Assembly (NCBI RefSeq): GCF_024199925.1
Contig: NZ_JANADR010000001.1
Location: 4,839,501 to 4,903,500 of the forward strand
DNA from: Bradyrhizobium sp. CCGUVB1N3
GTDB lineage: Bacteria > Pseudomonadota > Alphaproteobacteria > Rhizobiales > Xanthobacteraceae
DNA: 64,000 nt
Direction: 5' to 3'
Shown here: positions 16,644 to 24,839 of the stretch, piece after piece
How the letters are laid out: the number at the start of each line of letters is the position of its first letter
Position numbering within the stretch: the first letter of the stretch is position 1
Program-made: the position numbers and the translations under genes
Notes under the pieces: generated by a model
Database searches by the model: none
The model's input: the letters and a program-made list of their open reading frames with translations, nothing else
What the model was told of the DNA's origin: nothing

Positions 16644-17765
16644 TCATTGCGCCGGGCCTTCATCATCCAGCTTCAAGTGGTAGCGCGTGTGTCTGAGTTC
16701 ACCAGTTCGGGTGAGAGCACCTTTCGCGACCAGGTCCTGAAGGTCACGTGTCGCCGTTGCGCGAGGAGCCTTGGTGATGCTGATGTAGTTTTCGGCGCTC
16801 AAGCCGCCCTTGAATCCATCGATGCCCTCTTTGAACATGCGGGCAATGGCCTTCTCCTGGCGGGCGTTGAATTGCCCGCGCAGACGCTCATAGAGCTTCG
16901 TCTTCGCAATATAGAAGTCGACGCGCTTATTGGTGTTCTCCTGCGCTTCGAGGACTGTGTTACCGAAGTACATCAGCCAATCGGTTGTCTCCATGTCCTT
17001 GTTGTTGTGTTCAAGAGCCTCGTAATAGGCTTTCCTCTTGCGTTCGATCGTATGGGCCAACGCGATGAGCGTTGGCTGGCCGAGATTTTGCGCCAGCGAC
17101 TTTTCTGCGAGCGCACGTGCAATTCTGCCGTTTCCGTCCTCAAAGGGATGAATGCTGACGAAGTACAAATGAGCGATGGCGGAGCGCGTGATCGCCGGCA
17201 ACGGGTGAGCGCCGTCGGGTCCGGTGTCGTTGAACCACTCGACAAAGGCGGCCATCTGTTTCGTCATGGTTTCGGAAGGCGGCGCCTCAAAGTGAGCCTT
17301 GCGCTGACCGACGGCCCCGGAGACCACCTGCATGGGTTCGGGATGAGTGCGGTAAGCCCCGATCGTCTTGATGGTGCGGTCTCCGCTCATCAACATGCCG
17401 TGCCACCCGAACATGGTCTCGTCGGCCAGGGGCTTCGAGAAGTTGAGGTACAGGTCGACCATCATTTGCGCGATGCCGCGCTCGGCAGGAGGCACGCCGG
17501 CTTGCTGCTCGCCGAGGCCGAACTGGTGCCGCAACGATGACTGAACGCTGTCACGGTTGAGGATTTCGCCCTCGATTTCTGAGGTCTTCAAGGCCTCATC
17601 GCTGATGAGTTCGATGCGCAGGTTCTCCTGGTCGTCCGGGCTGACATGCTTGAACGCGCCGATGAACTCCCCTGAGCGTAGCAGGAATTCCGCCTCCAGC
17701 GGCTCTAGGGCGGTCGCGTCATAGGTAAAGCGGGGCCAGGTCGGCTCCTCCCAGTTCCAGGCCAT
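16644..17765 (-). CDS. Fic family AMP-transferase with N-terminal inhibitory helix
   Basis: 373 residues. The Fic motif is complete, HPFEDGNGR at residues 206-214, giving the catalytic His. The class II inhibitory motif (S/T)xxxE(G/N) is seen at T61-S-E-I-E65-G66. The N-terminal DUF4172-type segment (MAWNWEEPTWPRFTYD) and a C-terminal winged helix (ENYISITKAPRATATRDLQD) complete the usual architecture of free-standing Fic proteins that bind DNA. It should AMPylate or otherwise modify a target and autoregulate. Two perfect inverted repeats overlap and precede its start codon. Confidence 0.92.
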   Translation of the reverse strand: MAWNWEEPTWPRFTYDATALEPLEAEFLLRSGEFIGAFKHVSPDDQENLRIELISDEALKTSEIEGEILNRDSVQSSLRHQFGLGEQQAGVPPAERGIAQMMVDLYLNFSKPLADETMFGWHGMLMSGDRTIKTIGAYRTHPEPMQVVSGAVGQRKAHFEAPPSETMTKQMAAFVEWFNDTGPDGAHPLPAITRSAIAHLYFVSIHPFEDGNGRIARALAEKSLAQNLGQPTLIALAHTIERKRKAYYEALEHNNKDMETTDWLMYFGNTVLEAQENTNKRVDFYIAKTKLYERLRGQFNARQEKAIARMFKEGIDGFKGGLSAENYISITKAPRATATRDLQDLVAKGALTRTGELRHTRYHLKLDDEGPAQ

Positions 17766-17837
17766 GAGTTATAGGGCTCCTCTCTATAACTCATATTGGC
17801 GTCTTAAGTGAGCTATAGCAAGCTCCCCTATAGCTCA
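17764..17837. promoter_or_regulatory. tandem inverted-repeat operators at the fic promoter
   Basis: Copy 1: ATGAGTTATAG (17764-17774), 9-base spacer, CTATAACTCAT (17784-17794). Copy 2: TGAGCTATAG (17809-17818), 9-base spacer, CTATAGCTCA (17828-17837). Both are perfect inverted repeats with the same spacer, and their centres are 44 bases apart, about four helical turns. Copy 1 overlaps the fic start codon. The winged helix of Fic itself is a possible ligand. Confidence 0.8.
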
Positions 17838-18002
17838 TCCGGACCCTCTGCGGAATAACGCCTGACCGGTCCGACCTGACCAGTTGTGTGCGAGTCCTTC
17901 CCGGAGCAGCGGCGAGCTGCGCAGTATTGGGGTGAGCCAAAACCAACCTCGTCTCCCCCTTCGGGCCGCAATCCCTCACGCAAGGTCCAATTCACGTCCT
18001 GC

Positions 18003-18049
18003 CGTTCAAGCCCTGCCTTCGGCACCCCAGCTGGCAAGGGGCTTGAACG
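18003..18049. repeat. inverted repeat in the gap between fic and the next gene
   Basis: CGTTCAAGCCC (18003-18013) and GGGCTTGAACG (18039-18049) pair perfectly across 25 bases. Apart from this and the fic operators, 17838-18205 shows no gene. Confidence 0.45.
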
Positions 18050-18205
18050 CCAAGCCGTGACCGGTCGGGCTCGGCATGGCTTGAGCCGTTGTTACGGAAG
18101 GCCGCTCCTTGGCCCCTTCCCCAACAGATTGACACGTCACGCTGGGATCAACGCGGACCGGCCCATTCCGGGCCGGCTGTGCCAATGTGGTGTACGGAGA
18201 TCGTC

Positions 18206-19234
18206 ATGAACAAGCTCGTCACTCTGCCAATCGTTGATGCGGCGCTGATCGTACCGACGGATGACAAGGCAGTGCGCCTCGCGAGAGAGGTGCAGGACAC
18301 CGAAAAGCGCGTGCGCCTGAGCGGCGTGGCGCGGAACTTGCTGGAGCGCGACGGACTTTCAGAGAGCGCCTATGCTGCTCTTTGTGAGCTTAATGTGCTT
18401 GCCGGGAAACTGACCAAATCAAGGCCGACGACAGTGGCAGGCCTCCTCGCCAAGGCCAACGCGGCTCAGCTTCTCGATGGTTACGGAGAAGGCTTCTCCG
18501 CGGAAATCCAGAAGGAACTCGCTCGCGACGTACTGCGGCTGCTTGCGCCAGGCTCTGCAGCCCATATCTCGGCCGAACTCTCGATCCGGCATGGTTCTCG
18601 GCGAACCAGCGCTATCGCTGAAGCCGTCTCAGAATATCGGCTCGCTGTACGCGCGGAGGCCAGAGCGCGGCAGGCCCTTGAGCAGACTGGTGGAGGAGCA
18701 TCCGGAGTTGGAGGACGTACGCCCGGCGGTCGCCGCAGGCATCCGGGACTGCAAACCGATCTTCGTTCGCTGCCTTGCCGACTGGCATATGTGTTTTGGT
18801 ACTCAGCATGATAGCGAGTGGCCGAAACTCAGCCGGGCGCTCGATGAAGCCAGACCTGCCCATGCACTTGCGCGCAAACGCGTGGGCATCACGAAGGCCG
18901 CAATTGCAGCCTACGAGGCCGGACGCGCCACCGCCCGTGCGTTTGAGAAGATATGCAGCCTGAAGCCGGAGACGCCTCATGAAATGAAGGCATACGCAGG
19001 CGCCATTGTCCGGCATATGGAAAGGGAGGAAAAAAGGAGCCGATCAGCAACACCTACCCTTATTCGGATGACCGTGACCATCGGGCCTGGAAAGGCCGTC
19101 GGCATTACGCCATGTACACGGCATTGCGCATCCTCAATCACCTTGCCCGCGGACAGAAGCCCGCAAGTGATCCAACTCTTGCTGAGGCTGCGCTTGTATG
19201 TGCAGCCTCTCATTCCTTGTCTCTTAGTCAATGA
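18206..19234 (+). pseudogene. unrecognised gene with two frame changes
   Basis: ATG 18206 opens MNKLVTLPIVDAALIVPTDD and codes sensibly to EARARQALEQ near 18690. The coding signal then moves to the next frame (LVEEHPELEDVRPAVAAGIR...) without a stop between. Near 19035, in a run of six A bases, it moves again to a frame that reads ISNTYPYSDDRDHRAWKGRR and ends at TGA 19232. The predicted product is helical and soluble; I do not know the family. It is a decaying gene, unless the A-run is a programmed slip site. Confidence 0.5.
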
Positions 19235-19520
19235 TCGCCGTTCCGCTCTTGGCGAAGCGGGCGCGGGCGTTTCTCTTTAAGAGCTGGTAGGCCGTCATGA
19301 TGGTGCCATCCTTCACGACGAGCCGCTTGCCGACGAGACGGCGGAAGCTGTGCAGGACCTTCTTCAAGCGGTGCTCGGCCTCCCGGTAGCCTCCCTCCTA
19401 GACGAGATAGCCGTCATCGAGTTGAGTGCCCATTAGGACGATCAGATCAGCGTCTCTTGGCATGATGCCGCGCTACGGCATGCGCGTCGCCGCATGCTTT
19501 GTGATGGTGAGCGTGTTCAT
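19224..19520 (-). pseudogene. DUF4258-like gene with two in-frame TAG codons
   Basis: From ATG 19520 the frame reads MNTLTITKHAATRMP, TAG, RGIMPRDADLIVLMGTQLDD, GYLV, TAG, then EGGYREAEHRLKKVLHSFRR and LVGKRLVVKDGTIMTAYQLL to TAA 19224. H-A-x-x-R-M-x-x-R-G-I is the opening of DUF4258 proteins (RNase-toxin-like fold). The first TAG replaces what is usually Gln or Arg. Apart from the two ambers the frame is clean to its end. It overlaps the 3' end of the previous pseudogene on the other strand. 19521-19747 shows no gene. Confidence 0.65.
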
Positions 19521-19747
19521 GGCGTTGCCTTCTTTGCGCCGCTCGTGAGCTTCGATCTGTGCGTGCACAAATGCATCGGCCTGCACCCACGCACCGCGAC
19601 CCGTTGTGTTGCCGACAACGCCGGGTCGGTTCGTCCTATTTGTACGCCACAGCTACCTAGCAGCCATACCTGCGCACTTGATTTCTTTCTTGCTGGAGCA
19701 GCCTACGATCTTATTGCGTCAGACCCGCAGTCGTTTGGGGCGGAGGC

Positions 19748-20116
19748 ATGCGCGGCAAGGACGAAATGGCTCAGATCGGGGCACTAGGGTCGCCAAATGG
19801 TCGGAAGATGCCGGACGCCACGAAGCGCCATCGCAAGAACCGTGGCATGCCACCGCCCGCGAGCTTCGATATCGATACGCTACCGGGCAGCTCTAATTTG
19901 ACGGCATTAGAGGCGGCCGCGGTCATCCGACGCACACCCGGAGCGCTGGAGCAGTGGCGGCGCGATCCGAACCACCCGCTGAAATGGCGCTACGTCGACG
20001 GCCGCCCGCTCTATCGTGTCGATGCGGTGCGCGACTATCTGGCCAAGTGCGATAAGGCGACTAAGACGCCTCAGCCGCATAATGCTCACGTAGACGGTCG
20101 AGCAGCTCGGCCTTGA
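19748..20116 (+). CDS. helix-turn-helix protein, possible excisionase/AlpA-like
   Basis: Up to 122 residues; ATG 19766 is an alternative start with a better AAGGA site. The C-terminal half is a MerR/AlpA-like winged helix: NLTALEAAAVIRRTPGALEQ followed by WRRDPNHPLKWRYVDGRPLY and RVDAVRDYLAK. Such proteins commonly serve as recombination directionality factors. It converges on the integrase gene and overlaps its 3' end by 56 bases, fitting an int/xis pair. The basic N-terminus (ATKRHRKNRG) is extra. Confidence 0.7.
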   Translation: MRGKDEMAQIGALGSPNGRKMPDATKRHRKNRGMPPPASFDIDTLPGSSNLTALEAAAVIRRTPGALEQWRRDPNHPLKWRYVDGRPLYRVDAVRDYLAKCDKATKTPQPHNAHVDGRAARP

Positions 20117-21392
20117 TCGGGTCAAGCGGATTCGTCCGCTGCAGGCGCACGATTTTGCCGACCCGTCTTGCGCCTACCAACTCCGCAATATAGTCGTGAG
20201 CCGCTTCGAACGCCATCTTGCGGATGATCCACTGTTCGTCGTGATTGTAGACCTGATCGATTCCGCTTGGCTTTTGCCCAACACACAGCCGCTGGATTTC
20301 GTTGTCATAGCCACAGCGTGACATGATGGTGCGTAAGCTGCGCCTTAGGTCATGCATGGTGAACTTGGCGACGCTCGCCTCCTTGACCAGTCGGTTGACC
20401 ATCTTGGTGAAGCCGGACATCTGGCCGCCGGTCTTTGGTGACGGGAAGACATAGTCGGAGGTTGCCCGCTGGAAATGTTTTGCGGCCGTGAGCACCTCGT
20501 CAACCAGGTGAGTGCGCGGGACGTCGTGGTGTAGCCCCATCTTGGTCCATGCCGCATCGAAGGTGATGCGGTCGTCCATGATGTGCTTTTGCCACTCGAT
20601 GATGGTCGGCTCGCTCCGGCGCGCGCCGCCGAGCAAGCACATCCTTGTCAGGAGCCCAAAGGTGCCGAGCTTGCCGGACGCTTGCCAAACCCTGATGATT
20701 TCTTCATCGCTCAGTGCGCGGCCCTTCGTTCGGCGTCCCACTCTTTGCGCACGAGTTTCCTTGGGCTCGCGATAGCCAGCGAGCACATTGTGGTCGACGT
20801 AGCCCTCGCCGACGCACCATTCGAGGAACGTGTGGGTGTGCTTGCGCAGGTCCTTGGCCGCGCCGCGCTTGCCGGTCTTTGCGACGCGGTCGACTGCCGC
20901 CATGATTTGCCGCCGCGTCAAGTCGCCCACGCCGATTTCGGCCTGCTGCTTGAGTCCGCGCCGCAGTGCCGACATGGCTGGCTTCCAGTTGACGACCTGA
21001 CGTCCGGTCAAGGACGTCTGGTAGGGACCATCTTCGACGATGAGGTCCGCCAGGATGGTGCGTTGCTTCTCGGTTGCCTGTTGCCGCCTCGCCTCGCGTT
21101 TCGCATCGTTGGGGTCCGTGCCCTTGACCACCTCGCCGGCGGCGATGGTGGCAGCCTTGCGCGCGGCCTTCTCATTGTACTTCGGCCACGGGCCAAGGGT
21201 CTTGCGCTGGGTCCCCCTCACCCCCGGCTTGGTGAAGAGGTAGACCCAGGTCCGGCCGCCGGTGGCGCGCATGCGCAGGGCGAGGCCGGGCAGCTTGTCG
21301 TCGTGGAGATAATGCTGAGTCTTGCCGAGTGGCAACGTGGCGTTGCGGATCACTGCATCGGTGAGTGTTAGCTGGTTGGTCGGCTCTGGCAT
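20061..21392 (-). CDS. tyrosine-type site-specific integrase
   Basis: 443 residues. An N-terminal DUF4102 arm-binding domain (LTDAVIRNATLP, LHDDKLPGLALRMRATGGRT, WVYLFTKP) is followed by a core-binding domain and the catalytic domain with Arg in LGGARRSEPTI, His/Arg in FTMHDLRRSLRTI and the Tyr nucleophile in DQVYNHDE. Length and order are those of P4-type integrases of genomic islands. It reads leftward from a tRNA 3' fragment 300 bases upstream, with repeated GTGCCCC sites between. It appears intact, so this end may still recombine. Confidence 0.92.
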   Translation of the reverse strand: MPEPTNQLTLTDAVIRNATLPLGKTQHYLHDDKLPGLALRMRATGGRTWVYLFTKPGVRGTQRKTLGPWPKYNEKAARKAATIAAGEVVKGTDPNDAKREARRQQATEKQRTILADLIVEDGPYQTSLTGRQVVNWKPAMSALRRGLKQQAEIGVGDLTRRQIMAAVDRVAKTGKRGAAKDLRKHTHTFLEWCVGEGYVDHNVLAGYREPKETRAQRVGRRTKGRALSDEEIIRVWQASGKLGTFGLLTRMCLLGGARRSEPTIIEWQKHIMDDRITFDAAWTKMGLHHDVPRTHLVDEVLTAAKHFQRATSDYVFPSPKTGGQMSGFTKMVNRLVKEASVAKFTMHDLRRSLRTIMSRCGYDNEIQRLCVGQKPSGIDQVYNHDEQWIIRKMAFEAAHDYIAELVGARRVGKIVRLQRTNPLDPIKAELLDRLREHYAAEAS

Positions 21393-21407
21393 GACTCTTT
21401 CCCCGCC

Positions 21408-21579
21408 TTTTGTGCCCCGGTGTACCCCGCGAGGGGAAAATCGCGCCCTATCAGAACCGGCCCTCCAAGCTTCACTGTGTGCCCCAAAAAGGAAGGACCG
21501 AGAGACCGTAGCTCGAACCCTCCCTCATTTTTGTGCCCCAAGGGAAAAATCTGAGGGGGCACAACAGGGGCACACAAAA
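21408..21579. promoter_or_regulatory. five GTGCCCC repeats, putative integrase arm sites
   Basis: TTTTGTGCCCC at 21408-21418, GTGTGCCCC at 21477-21485 and TTTTTGTGCCCC at 21528-21539 are direct; GGGGGCACAA at 21555-21564 and GGGGCACACAAAA at 21567-21579 are inverted. They fill the gap between the integrase start and the tRNA fragment, the usual place for arm-type sites, and may also autoregulate int. Confidence 0.65.
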
Positions 21580-21694
21580 TGCAGTATGGCCGCTTATGGC
21601 TCACTGGGGCTTAAAAAGACATAAAGCACTGTAATAAAATGAATTATTTCGACATAACTATGGCCACGCGCGGCCCGACTTGATCTACATATTG

Positions 21695-21742
21695 TGGTTC
21701 ACACGGGAGAGGTCCAAGGTTCGATCCCTTGTGCGCCCACCA
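21695..21742 (+). other. tRNA 3' fragment (att remnant)
   Basis: A T-arm (CAAGG-TTCGATC-CCTTG at 21715-21731), an acceptor 3' strand TGCGCCC and ACCA are present. No matching 5' acceptor (GGGCGCA) lies upstream, so it is not a complete tRNA. The 3' part of a tRNA beside an integrase is the expected attachment-site duplicate at an island end. The preceding TTGTGGT resembles a His anticodon loop, but the isotype is not secure. It is not the same tRNA as the tRNA-Leu at 4210. Confidence 0.75.
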
Positions 21743-21940
21743 TTGATCCTAGATTTCGAGAGCCGCTGAAAGCTCCCTTGCCGAGGCCGGCGAACGTGCG
21801 CCTTGCCCTCGCAAGCAGAATTCAGGCAGCCGACCGACATGGTCCGCGAAGTGCCACGAACCGACATTGCAAACGCAACTACTTGAGATCGCCTACCGGC
21901 TCGCTCGTAGCTAGTTCGGGAGAGCGGCATCTCCCCCACA

Positions 21941-22192
21941 TTGAGAGTCAAGGATCAGCAGATCGAGCTGGTGAAGGTGTCAGAGGCAATTCAGATCGTC
22001 TCTATATCCACGGGAGAGTCGCAGCAGCGGCGGATTGCAATTCTGCAGCGTGACGACGGGTATCTCACGTTCGTAGAAGAATACTACTGCAGGTCGCAAT
22101 ACGGGGGCGAAATCATAGCTGAAGGTTGGCATCGACTTCCGCTCGAAGGCATTTTCGAGAGCGCAGAATCGGCTGAGGTGGCGCGCGGCTAG
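21941..22192 (+). CDS. small hypothetical protein
   Basis: 83 residues from a TTG; GTG 21971 is an alternative start. The sequence is beta-rich: QRRIAILQRDDGYLTFVEEY followed by YCRSQYGGEIIAEGWHRLPL. This looks like a small conserved domain that I associate with Bradyrhizobium genomes, from memory only. Function unknown. Confidence 0.55.
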   Translation: MRVKDQQIELVKVSEAIQIVSISTGESQQRRIAILQRDDGYLTFVEEYYCRSQYGGEIIAEGWHRLPLEGIFESAESAEVARG

Positions 22193-22501
22193 GACCTTGG
22201 AGGACGCGAGCACATTCGCGACGAGCCTCTTCCATCCAAGATCGGTGTAGTGAGCAACCATAATGCGCTGCCATTCAATGGGGGTCACACAGTCCTTCGC
22301 TGCGTGCTCAACGAAGGTCGCCAATAATTGTCGAGTGACGGGGCGTTCCACAGTCTGTAGCAACCAGAACCTGCCGTCACAAATCTGTGGCATGATCGAT
22401 GCATGTTGAGGCCAACTGGGATTTCAGTGCCCAGTTCGAGAACAGATCGCTGCGGGGACCTGTCCCATTTCGAGCCCGGCAGCCTGATTTTTTTTGCTCC
22501 A

Positions 22502-22523
22502 TGGCGCACGCATGCGTGCGCCA
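22502..22523. promoter_or_regulatory. 22-bp perfect palindrome upstream of a small gene
   Basis: Half-site TGGCGCACGCA meets its exact complement at 22512/22513. It ends 23 bases before ATG 22547, so it could be an operator. Nothing else is visible in 22193-22546. Confidence 0.55.
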
Positions 22524-22546
22524 GGTAAAAACAAGAGGGCAAGAAC

Positions 22547-22780
22547 ATGAGCGATAAGCTACCGTCTGCGGCAAGATTTATGGTGCGGCAGGCATCTCAG
22601 GGTTGGATGGTCTACGATCGACAACGTAAAGGCCCCGCATTGATCGGGACTAATCTGGCTCTGGCGGTCAATCTGACGAAAGAGCAAGCCGAGCGCATCC
22701 AGCGAACGCTGGCTGCCGGCCTTGGGCCACAGGCCATCATAGTTTCAAATAGATCCGATTGCCTGTTCGTCAGTCGTTAG
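22547..22780 (+). CDS. small hypothetical protein (MVYDRQRKGPALIG type)
   Basis: 77 residues. Core: ARFMVRQASQGWMVYDRQRK, then GPALIGTNLALAVNLTKEQA and ERIQRTLA. From memory, short proteins with MVYDR-x-RKGPA are common in bradyrhizobia; their role is unknown. An AAGAGGGCAAG site precedes the ATG, and the 22-bp palindrome at 22502 lies in the promoter region. Its end overlaps that of the convergent gene by 11 bases. Confidence 0.7.
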   Translation: MSDKLPSAARFMVRQASQGWMVYDRQRKGPALIGTNLALAVNLTKEQAERIQRTLAAGLGPQAIIVSNRSDCLFVSR

Positions 22781-22967
22781 CCCAATGTGGGCCCGCTCCG
22801 GTTTTAGTCTCTAGAGCCCCGTTAATACGTCGCCAAAGCTCCCCCGGGGTGCCAGCCAACACCTTCTGGGCCTTCCGTTTTGCCGCCGCGTCGTTGGCGC
22901 ATTCAAACTCCACCGCGCCGACCAAGTCACCGCGCTCATCCAAAATGTGGAGACGATAGCAGGTCAT
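22770..22967 (-). CDS. small hypothetical protein
   Basis: 65 residues from ATG 22967: MTCYRLHILDERGDLVGAVE then FECANDAAAKRKAQKVLAGT. The pattern of a short strand (YRLHILDERG) and a helix of alternating Ala/Lys fits a family of small bradyrhizobial proteins of unknown role. A longer reading from 23087 adds an unlikely N-terminus. Confidence 0.6.
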   Translation of the reverse strand: MTCYRLHILDERGDLVGAVEFECANDAAAKRKAQKVLAGTPGELWRRINGALETKTGAGPHWAND

Positions 22968-23205
22968 TGCCCATCCGTGCTTAGGCCCGACATTTTCTAT
23001 CCCCCTGCTCAGCGAGCTTTGCAGGCCCCACGCATTCCAACTGGGACGCTCACGCGGAATGAAGCCCGCCATTCGCGACGGGCTCAAGGTTAAGGGAGAA
23101 AAGCGCCATGAAGACGCAGCAAAAGCCTACGACGAGTCGCGCCGATGCTGTGTGTCGCGATTGACACTGTGGACAACAAACCGCCCCCAGCGCGACACGC
23201 GAGGA

Positions 23206-23448
23206 ATGACGGATCGGGGCTGGGGCAGCCCATTTGACGATCGGGTCAAGGTTCGCGGGCGCAAGCTCGTCACGCTGCGCGAAGCCGGCGAGTACATCGC
23301 CGCGTTGCCGAAGAAAGTGCACGACACGCCGGAATGGCAAGCGGCGATGGAAGCCCTGTTCCTGGTGGCAGAGCAAGGCGGAGCGACGATGCTTGCGCGC
23401 ATTGGCATCATGCGATGCGCTGAACCGAAAGAACTGGGCCAGCAATGA
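23206..23448 (+). CDS. small hypothetical protein (GWGSPFDD type)
   Basis: 80 residues from ATG 23206: MTDRGWGSPFDDRVKVRGRK then LVTLREAGEYIAALPKKVHD and a helix EWQAAMEALFLVAEQGG. I recall similar 80-residue proteins in Bradyrhizobium beginning M-T-x-R-G-W-G-S-P-F-D. A GCGAGGA site sits very close to the ATG. Function unknown. Confidence 0.7.
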   Translation: MTDRGWGSPFDDRVKVRGRKLVTLREAGEYIAALPKKVHDTPEWQAAMEALFLVAEQGGATMLARIGIMRCAEPKELGQQ

Positions 23449-23576
23449 CCGCCAGCGTTTTCAACCTTGCGGACTTGTAACGACATGAACACCAAGGCGC
23501 CGCCCCCACGGCCAAATGCTGGCGAAATGTGACGGCTTATCAGCGGCTCACCCTTGGCCCCACAGAAACCACTCCG

Positions 23577-23663
23577 ATGTTACTTCAAGCCGCAATTGTT
23601 TGCCTGATGGTACTCAGCATGAGCATTCTCATCGCCCACGCGGTCGACGCTCTTAGGACGTAG
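23577..23663 (+). CDS. 28-residue membrane micro-protein
   Basis: ATG to TAG, 28 codons. One hydrophobic helix (AAIVCLMVLSMSILIAHAV) ends in DALRT. The last part, ILIAHAVDALRT, is closely matched by VLIAHVIDAMRT of the ORF at 24002, which argues that both are real. The cytoplasmic or periplasmic side is unknown. There is no strong ribosome site. Confidence 0.5.
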   Translation: MLLQAAIVCLMVLSMSILIAHAVDALRT

Positions 23664-23795
23664 CAAGCCCGCCAGCGTGGACCGGTGGACCGTCGCTCGC
23701 CAATGTAGGGCAAATCAATCACGGCCGTCTTAGCGACATCCTGGGAAAAACTGGCAAAAGGCATTTGAAAGCCAAAAATGCCGTCTAATCTCTGC

Positions 23796-23888
23796 ATGAT
23801 GAGTCGGGGGTTAGTTGTGGGCGTTTATTTGTTATCCCTCGCCGCCTGCCTGGTCGCGATGCTCCTCTTTCTGGCATTCAGCCGATAA
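23796..23888 (+). CDS. 30-residue membrane micro-protein
   Basis: ATG to TAA, 30 codons. MMSRG is followed by one hydrophobic helix (VVGVYLLSLAACLVAMLLFL) and ends AFSR. It is unrelated in sequence to its two neighbours but similar in size and form. Ribosome site weak. Confidence 0.4.
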   Translation: MMSRGLVVGVYLLSLAACLVAMLLFLAFSR

Positions 23889-24001
23889 GGCCGACAGCGG
23901 ACACATTTGTTGCCGCCAATCCTCAACCGGACGCGGAAATTGCGGTTCCTCGAGGATGGTTTTTGACTGTGCAGGAATGAGCGCATTCACTCCGCGAGGA
24001 G

Positions 24002-24094
24002 GTGGATGCTTTGCTCGCCTGGATCTTCACTCTTGTCGTTGCCTTAAGCGTGGCGGTTCTCATCGCTCACGTGATCGACGCGATGCGGACCTGA
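24002..24094 (+). CDS. 27-30 residue membrane micro-protein, paralogue of 23577-23663
   Basis: Starts GTG 24002 or, better spaced from GAGGAGG at 23996-24002, TTG 24011. One helix (WIFTLVVALSVAVLIAHVI) ends DAMRT. It matches the C-terminal half of the ORF at 23577 (LIAH-[AV]-[VI]-DA-[LM]-RT). Confidence 0.5.
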   Translation: MDALLAWIFTLVVALSVAVLIAHVIDAMRT

Positions 24095-24319
24095 TTGCTC
24101 GGTTGCAGATACAGGGTGTTCTCGGATCGTCGAAGTTGGCCTGGCTGTCGAACAGACCTGATCGAAGGCCCGGTCGAGGGCCTTGTGGTTCTTGGCGTGG
24201 TTGGTCTTGGCGTGGTGACCTTCTGATCCGCTTGTCCCGTGTCACGGAGACGCGGAAGTGCAAGCTCTCGCGCTGAGGCCTCTAGCGGCTCGTCCTTCAT
24301 TCCATTGCGGAGCTGCGCC

Positions 24320-24490
24320 TTAATCCTCCCAGAGGCGCTTTCCGCACCCGCATTCGAACATGTGAGTGATGCCTCCGGTCTCGGAGTCCACCACTGTGCG
24401 TACGAGCTTCATTTTCTCGCCACAGATACGGCAGGTTCTGCTTGAGTTGTCCTCGACAACGCAAATCTTCTCAGCGCGAAATATTTCCAT
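24320..24490 (-). CDS. 56-residue zinc-ribbon-like protein
   Basis: ATG 24490 to TAA 24320. The metal-binding pattern is CRICGEKMKL at the centre and FECGCGKRLW near the end, i.e. CxxC...CxC. I associate proteins of this size and pattern with bradyrhizobia (from memory). Probably a small cytoplasmic zinc protein; role unknown. Confidence 0.65.
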   Translation of the reverse strand: MEIFRAEKICVVEDNSSRTCRICGEKMKLVRTVVDSETGGITHMFECGCGKRLWED

Positions 24491-24839
24491 GAGTCCCGCC
24501 CCCCGGTCCGAGGTGACCGTAGCTGGAAATTACAACTTATTGCAGCAGGGAAACTGGAAGAACTAGGTACGAAGTGGCGTCAAATTTGCGACTGTACACG
24601 GGGCAAATTAAGACGCGTCAGCGAGTCTTGACGACCCCTTTTCAAGCGTTCCTCTCCGAGGAGGTAGCGCGATCGGATTGCGGAAAAGGTGCTTATTAAA
24701 AGACGGACAAGCCAATAAGGAATTTGCATGGGCCAGCGCACTACTAGACTACCGAATACGCTTGCAACGAGCCTGTTGTCTTATTCTAGGCCGATTCCGA
24801 CGCGACGCTCAGGTCGGGCGGCGCTCGGGACCAACCGGC

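Noticed and set aside
21565..21573. CAGGGGCAC, matching the 3' end of the tRNA-Leu at 4210
   Set aside because: Only nine bases match, and it belongs to the GTGCCCC repeat array, so it is not a convincing attR for the tRNA-Leu.
21694..22053. 119-residue ORF containing HTGEVQGSIPCAPT
   Set aside because: The opening is translation of tRNA sequence, a well-known source of false proteins; the rest has no coding character.
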